The notes beneath the pieces were generated by a model that was not told the origin of the DNA, searched no databases, and was given only the letters and a program-made list of their open reading frames with translations. A DNA stretch of 36,412 nucleotides from Hyphomonas polymorpha PS728 (GTDB lineage Bacteria > Pseudomonadota > Alphaproteobacteria > Caulobacterales > Hyphomonadaceae): contig NZ_ARYM01000033.1 of the NCBI RefSeq assembly GCF_000685315.1, positions 1-36,412 on the forward strand, given 5' to 3'. Below are positions 24,775 to 33,049 of this stretch, one piece after another (the stretch's first letter is position 1; each line of letters begins with the position of its first letter). The position numbers were made by a program, and so were the translations under genes.

Positions 24775-25541
24775 GGCGTCTCCTTTTCACGTTTGCTGCC
24801 CAGGCCGGGCCAGTAATGCTCATCCGGCAAGGGGCGCGGCCCGAAGATCGCCTGGCCGACGCGCACCAGCGTCGCGCCTTCTTCAATGGCCCATTCGAAA
24901 TCGCCCGACATGCCCATCGACAACTCGTCCACCTGCGCGCCCGGCGTGGCCTCGCGAATCTCTGCCTGCACTGCGCACAGCCGCCGGAAACAGGCGCGCA
25001 CGGCAGCCTCCTCCGCCGAGAAGATCGCCAGCGTCATCAGCCCACGGACCTTCAGCCGTTCGAACGGTGCCAGCGCCTGCGCAAAGGCTGGCGCCGCAGA
25101 TGGCTCCAGTCCGAATTTGCTTTCCTCGCCCGATGTGTTCACTTGAATGAACACGTCCAGCGTCCGCCCCTCGACCTCCAGCCGCCGCTCCAGCGCCTCT
25201 GCCAGTTTCAGGCTGTCGAGCGCCTGGAAGGCATCGGCAAAGCGCGCCACATATTTCGCCTTGTTAGTTTGCAGATGGCCGATGACAGACCAGCTGAGGT
25301 CAAGGTCTGCCAGCGCCTCGGCTTTCTCCCTGGCTTCCTGCACCTTGTTCTCGCCGCACTGGCGCAGGCCCCCCGCTGCATAGGCCGCGCGCAGCCGTTC
25401 TGCCAGTACGGTTTTCGTTACCGGCAGCAGCGTCACGCTCTCCGGCGCGCGGCCAACGCGCGCGCAGGCCGCCGCCATCCGCTGCTTCACGGTTTCAATA
25501 TTGGCGGCAATCAGCGCGCCGTCCGCAGAAAGGTCGCTCAT
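24771..25541 (-). CDS. yggS: YggS/PLPBP family PLP homeostasis protein
   Basis: A 256-residue protein of the alanine-racemase-like barrel fold without racemase activity. It binds PLP through K43 in LLPVTKTVLAE; other landmarks are CGENKVQEAREKAE, WSVIGHLQTNKAKYVA, FIQVNTSGEESKFGLEP and LSMGMSGDFEWAIEEGATLVRVGQAIFG. YggS controls the level of free PLP. The ATG at 25541 is preferred over an upstream TTG. It overlaps pdxY by 4 bp, so a B6 kinase and a B6-homeostasis protein are made together, which is a coherent unit. Confidence 0.92.
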   Translation of the reverse strand: MSDLSADGALIAANIETVKQRMAAACARVGRAPESVTLLPVTKTVLAERLRAAYAAGGLRQCGENKVQEAREKAEALADLDLSWSVIGHLQTNKAKYVARFADAFQALDSLKLAEALERRLEVEGRTLDVFIQVNTSGEESKFGLEPSAAPAFAQALAPFERLKVRGLMTLAIFSAEEAAVRACFRRLCAVQAEIREATPGAQVDELSMGMSGDFEWAIEEGATLVRVGQAIFGPRPLPDEHYWPGLGSKREKETP

Positions 25542-25638
25542 GGTCAAACCCCGCGCGGGCCTGCCAGAGGCCGCCCGGCTGGCCTATGAACAGGCCCGCC
25601 CAGCGTCAAATGAAAATTCCTCGCTGCGGCTGAGACAT

Positions 25639-25671
25639 CTTCGCAGGGTCTTTCGAATTGCTATTGCGAAG
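25639..25671. promoter_or_regulatory. Inverted repeat ahead of the dehalogenase-like gene
   Basis: CTTCGCA at 25639-25645 and TGCGAAG at 25665-25671 form a perfect 7-base inverted repeat with a 19-base spacer; a second weaker repeat TGGCA-N7-TGCCA follows at 25684-25700. Both sit in the divergent region between yggS and the dehalogenase-like gene and may bind a regulator. No convincing promoter boxes were found. Confidence 0.35.
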
Positions 25672-25732
25672 CGTAAAAAGTAATGGCACGAGTCATGCCA
25701 ATACATATCTTGGCTGCCTGGGAGGGAACAGA

Positions 25733-26731
25733 ATGAAAGTCTTGCGCACACCGGATGCCCGGTTTGAGAACCTCGCCGGCTACGCCTTCGCGCCGCATTA
25801 TCTGGAGGTGAAAGCCGCTGACGGCACACCTCTGCGCATGCATTACCTTGATGAAGGCCCAAGGGAGGGCGAGATCATCCTCTGCCTGCATGGCCAGCCT
25901 TCCTGGAGCTATCTCTACCGCAAGATGATCCCCCTGCTGACGGCTGCGGGATACCGCGTTCTGGCGCCGGACCTGATCGGCTTCGGCAAGTCCGACAAGC
26001 CCGGCGCGATCGAAGACTACTCCTATTCCGGCCATGTCGGCTGGCTGGAGCAGTGGATGCTCGCGCTGGACCTCAAAGACATGACACTCGTCTGCCAGGA
26101 TTGGGGCGGCCTGCTCGGCCTCCGCCTCGCCGGGATGCACCCAGACCGGTTCGCCCGCCTTGTCGTCGCCAATACGGGCATGCCGGACTCAAAGCAGGTC
26201 GCCCCGCAATTCTCCGAGATGCTGGGGATGCTCTATCCGCAGGTGCCGGTGCCCAGCGCAAAGGATGTGGGTGACGCCTTCCGCTCCGGCGCGCCCGGCG
26301 CTTTCCTCTTCTGGGTCAAATATGCCGCCGAGGCACCCGACTTCTCCATCCGCGATGTCTTCGGCCTCCTGTCGGACATTTCCGACGACGAGATCCTTGA
26401 CGGCTATGAAGCTCCGTTCCCGGATGACACTTACATCGCCGGAGCCCGCCGTTTTCCCTCATTAGTGCCGCTCCTCCCCGGCGCCGCCGAGGAGCGCGCA
26501 AAGAATGACGCCGCCTGGGCTGTGCTCGAGAAGTTCGAGAAACCCGTGCTGACTGCCTTTGCTGATGACGACCCCGTCACCAAGGGCGGCGAGGCCGCTT
26601 TCCAGACGCGCATTCCCGGCGCGAAGGGCCAAAGCCACGTCACCATCAGTGGCGGCGGCCATTTCCTTCAGGAACACCGTCCCGAAGCCTTCAGCGAGGC
26701 CATCATCACCTTCATGCGCGCCAACCCCTGA
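25733..26731 (+). CDS. Haloalkane dehalogenase-like alpha/beta-hydrolase
   Basis: A 332-residue alpha/beta-hydrolase with the HLD-I pattern. The nucleophile elbow VCQDWGG (120-126) places Asp123 as nucleophile and Trp124 as a halide-stabilising residue; HGQPSW (53-58) supplies the oxyanion-hole region; the cap domain contains FLFWVKYA (191-198), with a possible second tryptophan at 194; FADDDPVTKG (276-285) has the acidic residue after strand beta-7; and GGGHFLQEH (307-315) supplies His310. Such enzymes hydrolyse carbon-halogen bonds of haloalkanes to alcohol and halide. AGGGAA precedes the ATG. No halocarbon operon is attached, so the natural substrate is uncertain; a fluoroacetate dehalogenase or epoxide hydrolase is less likely given the DW pair. 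Confidence 0.85.
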   Translation: MKVLRTPDARFENLAGYAFAPHYLEVKAADGTPLRMHYLDEGPREGEIILCLHGQPSWSYLYRKMIPLLTAAGYRVLAPDLIGFGKSDKPGAIEDYSYSGHVGWLEQWMLALDLKDMTLVCQDWGGLLGLRLAGMHPDRFARLVVANTGMPDSKQVAPQFSEMLGMLYPQVPVPSAKDVGDAFRSGAPGAFLFWVKYAAEAPDFSIRDVFGLLSDISDDEILDGYEAPFPDDTYIAGARRFPSLVPLLPGAAEERAKNDAAWAVLEKFEKPVLTAFADDDPVTKGGEAAFQTRIPGAKGQSHVTISGGGHFLQEHRPEAFSEAIITFMRANP

Positions 26732-26836
26732 CGGGTTCACCGCATTTTCGCCCTTCCCCTGCGTCGGGGCTCCCAAGACCGCTTACCGCGCGTTAAACGG
26801 GCTGCCAGACCTGTTTGAATTTGAGGAGCGCGGGCT

Positions 26837-28354
26837 ATGGCAAAAGGTGATTTTCCGGTCCTGATCGGCGTAGGCCAGTCGATGAGCCAGTGGGACGGCA
26901 AGAAGGGCGCAGAGGGCGCCCCTTCGCCACTCTCGCTGATGACCGACGCCTCCAATGCTGCCATCGTCGATACCGGCGTCTCCGGCATGGCCGCTGCCAT
27001 TGATGCCCTCGCCGTGGTGCGTATCTTCGAGGATTCCGTCCCCGGCGACCGCCACCCCCACGGCCACAATACAAACCTCCCTGGCACGCTGGCCCGCGAA
27101 ACCGGCACCAATCCCGGTTACCTCGTCTATGAAACCGTTGGCGGCCAGAGCCCGCAGGCGCTCGTCAACGAGTTTGCCCGCCGCATCCATGAGGGCGAGT
27201 TTGAAGCTGTCCTCATCTCCGGCTCCGAGGCCAACCGCGCCTCCAAGGGCGCCCGCAAGCATGGCGTCGAGATCAACTGGGCCGACCGCGACGCCCGCGA
27301 CTATGAAGACCGGGGCCTTGGCCCGATGATGCTCTCGCGCGGCGAAATCAAGCACGGCCTCGTCACGCCCGCTTACTTCTACGGCATGTTCGAAAACGCC
27401 ATCGCCGCCCGCGAAGGCCGGGGCCGCTCTGGCCAGCGCAAGGCCATGGCGGAACTCTTCCAGCCCTTCTCCGCCGTCGCTGCGAAAAACCCCTACTCGC
27501 AATTCCCGCAGGAACATTCGGTTGAGTTTCTCTCCACCCCCTCGCGCGAAAACTATGAGTATGCCGATCCTTTCCTGAAATGGTTCATCGCGCAGGACGC
27601 GGTGAACCAGGGCGCCGCCGCCATCATCGTCTCCTCGTCGAAGGCGGACGAACTCGGCGTGCCGGAAAACAAGCGCGTATACCTCCACGGCGGCGGCGAG
27701 GCCGGTGATGACCACATCTCCGTCCGCCCGGTCCTCGACCGGTCCTGGGCAATGGACACCGCCGTCTCCCGCGCGCTCGCGCAGGCCGGAAAGACGGCCG
27801 CGGACGTCCATCATCTCGACCTCTATTCCTGCTTCCCCTGCGCCGTCTTCTCCGGCGCCGCTGCTCTGGGGATCGACTGGAAGACGGACAAGCGCCCCCT
27901 GACGCTGACGGGCGGCCTGCCCTTCTTCGGCGGCCCGGGAAACAACTACTCCCTGCACGGAATAGCCGAGATGGTGAACCTGCTGCGTGAAAACCCCGGC
28001 AATACCGGCCTCGTCCTCGCCAATGGCGGCTGGATGACCAAGGAAGCCGCCGGCGTCTACTCCACCACCAAACCAGCAAAATTCACCCCCGCCGAGAAAG
28101 CTGCCAAGCCGGCAGAGCAGGTGGAGATCGCGACCGAAAGCTGCGAAGCGACGCTGGAAACCTTCACCGTCACCCATGGCAAGGACGGCCCCGAACGCGG
28201 CATCATCTTCGCCCGCCTCGCCGACGGACGCCGCGCCATCGCCAACAATGCCGACGCCGCCACGCTGGCCGTCCTGCGGGAAGATGCAAGCCCGGTGGGC
28301 CGTAAGGTGGCCATCACGGTTGACGGCGAACAGGGCACCTTCGTTTTCGTCTGA
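26837..28354 (+). CDS. Thiolase-like protein, TLP1-type, catalytic residues missing
   Basis: A 505-residue thiolase-fold protein with an additional C-terminal domain of about 85 residues, matching the type-1 thiolase-like (TLP1) layout of mycobacteria and alphaproteobacteria. The usual N-terminal nucleophile cysteine is absent: the segment is YETVGGQSPQAL (98-109). The GHP histidine motif is replaced by GGLPFFGGPGNNYSLH (359-374), and the C-terminal CxG cysteine by LANGGWMTKEAAGVY (394-408); SCFPC at 331-335 is the NxxC/HDCF-like strand. Ordinary thiolysis is therefore doubtful. It begins at ATG 26837 after GAGGAG, 105 bp behind the dehalogenase-like gene, and may share its transcript. Confidence 0.85.
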   Translation: MAKGDFPVLIGVGQSMSQWDGKKGAEGAPSPLSLMTDASNAAIVDTGVSGMAAAIDALAVVRIFEDSVPGDRHPHGHNTNLPGTLARETGTNPGYLVYETVGGQSPQALVNEFARRIHEGEFEAVLISGSEANRASKGARKHGVEINWADRDARDYEDRGLGPMMLSRGEIKHGLVTPAYFYGMFENAIAAREGRGRSGQRKAMAELFQPFSAVAAKNPYSQFPQEHSVEFLSTPSRENYEYADPFLKWFIAQDAVNQGAAAIIVSSSKADELGVPENKRVYLHGGGEAGDDHISVRPVLDRSWAMDTAVSRALAQAGKTAADVHHLDLYSCFPCAVFSGAAALGIDWKTDKRPLTLTGGLPFFGGPGNNYSLHGIAEMVNLLRENPGNTGLVLANGGWMTKEAAGVYSTTKPAKFTPAEKAAKPAEQVEIATESCEATLETFTVTHGKDGPERGIIFARLADGRRAIANNADAATLAVLREDASPVGRKVAITVDGEQGTFVFV

Positions 28355-28362
28355 CCTCAAAG

Positions 28363-28386
28363 CCCCCTCCCGCCTGCGGGAGGGGG
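28363..28386. repeat. C/G-rich 10-bp perfect hairpin (REP-like) ahead of gpsA
   Basis: CCCCCTCCCG-cctg-CGGGAGGGGG is a perfect 10-bp stem with a 4-base loop, followed by TTGGGGGTGAGGGC. Such GC-rich palindromes are common dispersed elements in high-GC alphaproteobacteria, and here one stands just after the thiolase-like stop, where it may end transcription. There is no U tract. Confidence 0.7.
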
Positions 28387-28465
28387 TTGGGGGTGAGGGC
28401 CGCGCGCAGCGCGCAAACAGCCCTCCCCGCTTGCCCCCCGCCGCGGCTTCGGCCAAAACCGGCCC

Positions 28466-29476
28466 ATGACGAAACATTTCAAGACATTCGGCGTTATCGG
28501 CGCGGGCGCCTGGGGCACGGCCATTGCGCAGATGCTGGCCCGCGAGGGCCAGACGGTCCACCTCTGGGCGCTGGAGCCTGAAGTTGCGGACGCCATCAAC
28601 ACCGCGCGCGAGAACACGCTCTTCCTCAAGGGCGTGCCGCTGAAGCCGGAAATCCGCGCCACCAACCGGCTTGAAGATCTTGGCACGGCCGACGCGATCT
28701 TCGCCGTCGCCCCGGCCCAGCATACGCGCGTCACGCTGCGCGCCCTGCGCGCCAGCCTGCGCCCCGGCACGCCGGTCGTCCTCTGCTCGAAGGGTATCGA
28801 GCTCGCCACCGGCGAATTCATGACGCAGGTGCTGAAGGACGAACTGCCCGAAGCCGTCCCCGCCGTCATGTCCGGCCCCAGCTTCGCGATTGATGTCGCC
28901 CGCGGCCTGCCCACCGCTGTCACCCTTGCCATGGAAGACGCGGCGCTGGGCACAGAGCTGATCCAGGCCATCTCCACACCCACTTTCCGGCCTTATCTGG
29001 GGACAGATCTTCTCGGAGCGGAGATTGGCGGCGCGGTGAAAAACGTCCTCGCCATCGCTTGCGGCATTGCCCTTGGCAAAGGCCTCGGGCGCTCGGCCCA
29101 TGCCGCCCTCATCGCGCGCGGCTATGCGGAGATGACACGCCTTGCCCTCGCCCTGGGCGCAGAGGCTGAAACTCTTACCGGCCTCTCCGGGCTCGGCGAT
29201 CTCGTGCTCACCTGCTCGTCGGAAACCAGCCGCAACATGTCGCTTGGCCTGGCGCTCGGCAAAGGCGAAGCGCTGGGGGATATCCTGGCGGCCCGCAACG
29301 CCGTCACCGAAGGCGTCGCCACCGCCCCGGTCCTGCGCCGCCTTGCCCGCGCGCGCGGCATCGAGATGCCGATCAGCGAAGCCGTCGCCGCCGTCATCGA
29401 AGGCGAAATCAGCGTGGATGAGGCCATCACCGCCCTTCTCATGCGCCCGGTGAAGGCAGAAGCGGTGAAATCCTAG
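28466..29476 (+). CDS. gpsA: Glycerol-3-phosphate dehydrogenase [NAD(P)+]
   Basis: A 336-residue cytoplasmic enzyme that reduces dihydroxyacetone phosphate to sn-glycerol 3-phosphate for phospholipid synthesis. The Rossmann motif is [15 protein letters not shown] (8-22). Other family motifs: [51 protein letters not shown] with the catalytic lysine, [15 protein letters not shown], and EGVATAP. Length is typical. It follows the GC-rich hairpin. Confidence 0.95.
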   Translation: MTKHFKTFGVIGAGAWGTAIAQMLAREGQTVHLWALEPEVADAINTARENTLFLKGVPLKPEIRATNRLEDLGTADAIFAVAPAQHTRVTLRALRASLRPGTPVVLCSKGIELATGEFMTQVLKDELPEAVPAVMSGPSFAIDVARGLPTAVTLAMEDAALGTELIQAISTPTFRPYLGTDLLGAEIGGAVKNVLAIACGIALGKGLGRSAHAALIARGYAEMTRLALALGAEAETLTGLSGLGDLVLTCSSETSRNMSLGLALGKGEALGDILAARNAVTEGVATAPVLRRLARARGIEMPISEAVAAVIEGEISVDEAITALLMRPVKAEAVKS

Positions 29477-29565
29477 AGCGCAGCCTCAGCGGGCCGCTTT
29501 GATCAGTCTACGCTGGCAAAACTGCGCAGGTTTCCAGCGCACTTTCACGCCAGCGCGCCTCAATC

Positions 29566-29964
29566 TCAGCATTTCCCGGCAAGCGCGCGCAAGACGTCCA
29601 CCATCAGTTTCAGAGACTCCTCTGTGTGCGCACGGTCAATCAGAAAAGCAGCCTCTTTCCGCAAGGCATCTATCCTGCCGGGGTGATGGTTTGCGCGCCC
29701 CTCGAACTTGTTCTCCGGCTTCTGGAACAGCACCGTCACCGGCACGCCAAATATATCTGACAAGCGCGCAATGACGCCAGCGCTCAGGCGATTGGAGCCG
29801 GTTTCGTATTTCTGGAGCTGCTGATGACTGATGCCAAGCTCAACGGATAGCCCGGAGAGGGATTGCCCCCTCTGCGTTCGCAGGCGTCGGACATTGTCTC
29901 CGACAAGGCGGTCAACATCTGTTGGTAAACGTGAGCCTGAGCCGTGGGGTTTCGGCATCTTCAT
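29566..29964 (-). CDS. XRE-family transcription regulator
   Basis: A 132-residue regulator with one helix-turn-helix (about 20-75): VRRLRTQRGQSLSGLSVEL, then GISHQQLQKYETGSNRLS and AGVIARLSDIFGVPVTVLF, the Cro/C1 type. The roughly 55 C-terminal residues are helical (RIDALRKEAAFLIDRAHTEE), perhaps for dimerisation. AGGAG with 8-base spacing precedes the ATG at 29964. It converges with gpsA and is divergent from the 840-bp intergenic region before the response regulator; it may act there. Confidence 0.87.
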   Translation of the reverse strand: MKMPKPHGSGSRLPTDVDRLVGDNVRRLRTQRGQSLSGLSVELGISHQQLQKYETGSNRLSAGVIARLSDIFGVPVTVLFQKPENKFEGRANHHPGRIDALRKEAAFLIDRAHTEESLKLMVDVLRALAGKC

Positions 29965-30804
29965 ATGGCTCTCTCCTGAGTTCGGCGCCCGCCTGCAAAG
30001 GAAATGATCCCTGTAGACTGAGCCCTGGTAATTTTTCTTCCCCACCACAATTTTGCGCACACCGCCTCAAGCCGTTAAGCAGCAGTGCTCGATACGTCCA
30101 TTTACCCGAATGGATAGTGCGCCCTGCCTTCGGAGATAGAATGTTCTGCCCAAGGAGCAGTTTGATTTTTCACAGAATTACTTGTGATGTGACCGGGCCA
30201 CCCTCTCCCCCTCCCATAATAAACACGTCATAAGGGTTACCCTTTTGGACGGGTTGAGCGTAGGCCTGCGATCTGACTATGGATAGCTGCAGAGATCGGT
30301 GTGCCCCTTTCACATTCGTCTCTTACTGTTCGGGCCTCAGCTTGAGTGGTAGGCGACCGCTTCCAAGTCCCCCACCCTCCGAAGTGGTCGCCGGCCGGGC
30401 AATTACGCTTACATTTTGTTCAGTTAAACATGAAGATGCAGATCTTTCTCCTTATTCACGGGAGAAGGCTTTCAATCTGCCGTATGCGGTCAGATCATCT
30501 GAAAATTTTCGCGCGTCTGAAAAAGCCGCCCTGGACGCGTCTGTCTCGTTCAAAAAAGTCGAAACCGCGTCCCTAATTCGAACTAATTGTCACATCGGAG
30601 GATAGTATAATCGCTCTCCCCCATTTGGGTTACCGATTTAACACACCCTTTCTATCTAGTCTTCTCCGGTAACCTACACCTATACTCGCGGGGGTTGCGA
30701 AATAGCGCCCAGAAAAACTTGGCAATATTTACGAAATCTGCACCAGAAGTTGGAGATTTCGCGGATCCATAGTGAGAGGCCGTTCCAGGAACGTGCTGTG
30801 AAAA
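29965..30804. other. 840-bp noncoding region with multiple inverted repeats
   Basis: No credible coding frame. It contains TCCATT-tacccg-AATGGA (30097-30114), TCACA-N8-TGTGA (30170-30187), GGGTTACCC (30234-30242), CCCCCATTTGGGTTACC (30618-30634) and CGAAATCT-N14-AGATTTCG (30732-30761), the last 43 bp before the response regulator start. It probably carries the promoters of the XRE gene and the response regulator, and perhaps an untranslated RNA. I cannot place a transcript start. Parts are visibly AT-richer than the chromosome. Confidence 0.7.
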
Positions 30805-31434
30805 ATGAATATTCTTGTCGCCGACGACCACAACCTGTTTGCAGATGCTCTTTCGTGTCTTTTGGAGGCACATCCTGAAATTTCTGTCATCCACAAGTCA
30901 TCTGACTATGCCAGTACGATACGTATGCTTTCGGCTACGGAGGACGTAGACCTGCTCCTGCTGGATCTGCGCATGCCCGGCATGGAAATCCCCAACGGCA
31001 TTAGTCGGATCAAGGAATGGTTTCCGGCGCTCTGCGTCATCGCCCTGTCTGGCTCTGCTTCGCGCCAGGAAATCGAATCCTGCATCGCCAGCGGTGCTCG
31101 TGGATTCATTTCAAAGACAGTTCTCGGGCATGAAATCGTCAGGGCCGTCAAGGCAATCTACAACAGCCCGTCATCGTCTATTGAAGACATAACCTTTGGC
31201 ATAAAAGAACATAGTGACCGGACGAAGCTGCGCCTGACCGAGAGAGAACACAATGTTCTCAGCCTGCTGCACCGGGGAATGACGAACAAGGAAATGGCCA
31301 AGGAGATTGGCATCTCTCCTGAAACGGTGAAGATTTATGTCAAATCCATTGGCGACAAGCTGAGCGCGCGCAACCGGACAGACCTGATTGTGCGCGCTTT
31401 GGAGACGGGCCTGATTCAGAACCTCGACAGCTGA
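30805..31434 (+). CDS. NarL/FixJ-type response regulator
   Basis: A 209-residue two-component regulator. The receiver domain (1-120) has D7, D8 and the phospho-acceptor D54 in LLLLDLRMPGM, the conserved serine in ALSGSAS and K104 in ISKTV. The C-terminal LuxR-type helix-turn-helix (about 143-205) reads LTEREHNVLSLLHRGMTNKE and ISPETVKIYVKSIGDKLSAR. No histidine kinase gene is adjacent. The start lacks a strong ribosome-binding site. The position at the edge of the polysaccharide locus suggests it switches that locus; this is inference. Confidence 0.93.
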   Translation: MNILVADDHNLFADALSCLLEAHPEISVIHKSSDYASTIRMLSATEDVDLLLLDLRMPGMEIPNGISRIKEWFPALCVIALSGSASRQEIESCIASGARGFISKTVLGHEIVRAVKAIYNSPSSSIEDITFGIKEHSDRTKLRLTEREHNVLSLLHRGMTNKEMAKEIGISPETVKIYVKSIGDKLSARNRTDLIVRALETGLIQNLDS

Positions 31435-31444
31435 GCCAGCTGTC
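31426..31444. terminator. Hairpin between convergent genes
   Basis: GACAGCTG-AGC-CAGCTGTC is a perfect 8-bp stem with a 3-base loop, spanning the stop codons of the response regulator and the convergent unknown gene. No U tract on either side, so a weak bidirectional terminator is the best reading. Confidence 0.4.
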
Positions 31445-32411
31445 AGGCGATGCCTTGCTGATCCGCGCTGGGCTCACCATGCGCCTGCGGCCGCTTCCGC
31501 CGCAGCCAGCGTTCAGGGGACCGCTCAAAGAGGCTCATATCCCGAGGCCGCCAGAAATGCTGGCCGGACCTCGGGTGCCGGGCCCCATCGATGGCTGGCA
31601 TACCGGACTCCCGATTGAACTGTATGGATGAGAATCCAAGCGGCAATTCCAGATCCGGCGAAAGATACATCCGCGCCCCGCTGCCTTCGTCGAGATGGCG
31701 CGCGGAAGGGAGTATTCCAAAATCCATGACTGGCGTGAAATTGCAGCCATCTGGCTGGTCGCTGCCCATCGGCTCATAGAACCGCGCGTCGATGTCAGGG
31801 TCGATGCCGATCTGGCGAATGAGCGAGATACGGTTCCGGAAAAGGCTCTGCGTCTCAGGCGAGGCATCTGCCCACCAGTCCATCAGCAGCCGCCCGCCCA
31901 CGGGCGCGCCCGAGTGATCGAAATGACAGGCGCGCCGCCCCTCCCTGACCCTGTTGAGCAAGGAAACACGCAGATGCAGATCAGGCCTTGAGAAGGCAAC
32001 CGTCCGCCGGAAACGCGCCCATGCCCGGCACCAGGACAGATGCGCGGGGGCGCGATGCCCACCGCCCCAGGAAAAGTGCGATCGGGCAAGAAAGATCAGC
32101 ACGCCTTCGGCCGCAGGGTTTATGCGGCTTACATAGATAAGCGCCTGTTCAAGCCGGCGGTTGAACACGGCTTCGACCACCTGATCTGACGCGTCATGTC
32201 CCAATGCGGCATCTGCCATAAGAAGAAGGTAAGGGCGCCGCTCTCCAGGGCTTGCGCCCGGAAGAACCGTCCAGTTCTGCAATCCGTACGCTCCAGGCGA
32301 TTGCGACAACCCGGCTTCGCCTACTTGCACAACAGTGTTCAGGACATCCTCGGCATCGTTTGCTTCACCATGCCATTGCCGGATGATCCCCCGGCTCATT
32401 GCCTGATCCAT
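31443..32411 (-). CDS. Hypothetical protein in polysaccharide locus
   Basis: A 323-residue protein I do not recognise. It has no signal peptide or membrane segment. Its sequence is rich in W, R and H (RSHFSWGGGHRAPAHLSW, LMDWWADASPETQ), with a YLSPDLELPLGFSS segment near the C-terminus and a strongly basic end (RWLRRKRPQAHGEPS). The ATG at 32411 has AGGGGG upstream. It is convergent with the response regulator (8 bp apart) and lies downstream of the FecR-like and phosphatase genes on the same strand, separated from them by the nested hairpin at 32502-32545. A TATAAT reads on the minus strand at 32481-32486, a possible -10 box without a clear -35. Confidence 0.65.
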   Translation of the reverse strand: MDQAMSRGIIRQWHGEANDAEDVLNTVVQVGEAGLSQSPGAYGLQNWTVLPGASPGERRPYLLLMADAALGHDASDQVVEAVFNRRLEQALIYVSRINPAAEGVLIFLARSHFSWGGGHRAPAHLSWCRAWARFRRTVAFSRPDLHLRVSLLNRVREGRRACHFDHSGAPVGGRLLMDWWADASPETQSLFRNRISLIRQIGIDPDIDARFYEPMGSDQPDGCNFTPVMDFGILPSARHLDEGSGARMYLSPDLELPLGFSSIQFNRESGMPAIDGARHPRSGQHFWRPRDMSLFERSPERWLRRKRPQAHGEPSADQQGIA

Positions 32412-32501
32412 TTTCTGCCCCCTGCGGAATGTTGTTTTCCTGCCCCAGCCACGCAAACAGCATGGACAGTATACGGATATATTATATTCATGTTCCGGAC
32501 A

Positions 32502-32545
32502 GCGCCTGATGCGCTACCGGATGACATGCATGTCCTGTCAGGCGC
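32502..32545 (-). terminator. Nested inverted repeat after the FecR-like gene
   Basis: GCGCCTGA (32502-32509) pairs exactly with TCAGGCGC (32538-32545). Inside lies the perfect palindrome GACATGCATGTC (32523-32534). It starts 6 bp after the FecR-like stop, so it can form a 3' structure or terminator. No U tract. Confidence 0.45.
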
Positions 32546-32550
32546 GCCAG

Positions 32551-33021
32551 TCAGCGGCTGACCGGATCCTCGCCACCATCATCATTGTCGCGTGTGGCGA
32601 CATATAACCCCAGCGCGCCCGCACCAGCAGCAGCAGCCACAGGCGTGGAAACCGCCCCGCCGCTGAGTATCCCCGGCGAGCCGACCTGCGTAATAGGCGC
32701 AGCACACAAATTCGCCGTCAGGACCATCGTGCTCATCGGCTCAACAACACGCTGGCAGCCCGTCGCATCCAGAACAACGCGGCCAACCCCGGTCGTGGAA
32801 ATTCTGTCTCCCAGGAAAACCGGGTCTCCCGATCCGAGGGAGTAGGTCGCCCCCTCGCGCTGGACGATCACGGAACCGGTTTCACCTTCCACAAGCGATG
32901 CCTGTCCCACGCGGGTGGCAGCGCCGGGCTGGCTGCCTGGCGTCTGCTCGGCCACCGCAGGAAGCAATCCTGACAAGATAACTGCGAGCATTGCAGTTAG
33001 GGTGTTTCGATATTTCAGCAT
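32551..33021 (-). CDS. FecR-like exported protein
   Basis: A 156-residue protein with a signal peptide (about 1-24, ending AVAEQ). Residues about 38-105 resemble the FecR fold: GETGSVIVQREGATYSLGSG, DPVFLGDRISTTGVGRVVLD and CQRVVEP, the usual pattern of a strand, a GD turn and a T..GR motif. A hydrophobic Ala/Gly segment (VAAAAGAGALGLYVATR) and an acidic tail close the protein and may anchor it. FecR domains are common in polysaccharide and envelope loci. AGGAAAG precedes the ATG, and the upstream phosphatase ends 28 bp away, so an operon is likely. Confidence 0.75.
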   Translation of the reverse strand: MLKYRNTLTAMLAVILSGLLPAVAEQTPGSQPGAATRVGQASLVEGETGSVIVQREGATYSLGSGDPVFLGDRISTTGVGRVVLDATGCQRVVEPMSTMVLTANLCAAPITQVGSPGILSGGAVSTPVAAAAGAGALGLYVATRDNDDGGEDPVSR

Positions 33022-33049
33022 AATTCACTTTCCTGTTCTTGTGAGCTGC

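Noticed and set aside
26783..29101. Open frame of 772 codons on the minus strand
   Set aside because: It is antisense to the thiolase-like and gpsA genes, both of which have clear family motifs.
30170..30187. CRP/FNR-like site TCACA-N8-TGTGA
   Set aside because: The half-sites are in reverse order and the spacing is wrong for CRP or FNR.
30279..30605. Open frame of 108 codons before the response regulator
   Set aside because: No ribosome-binding site, low-complexity serine-rich product and inverted repeats inside the region argue against a gene.
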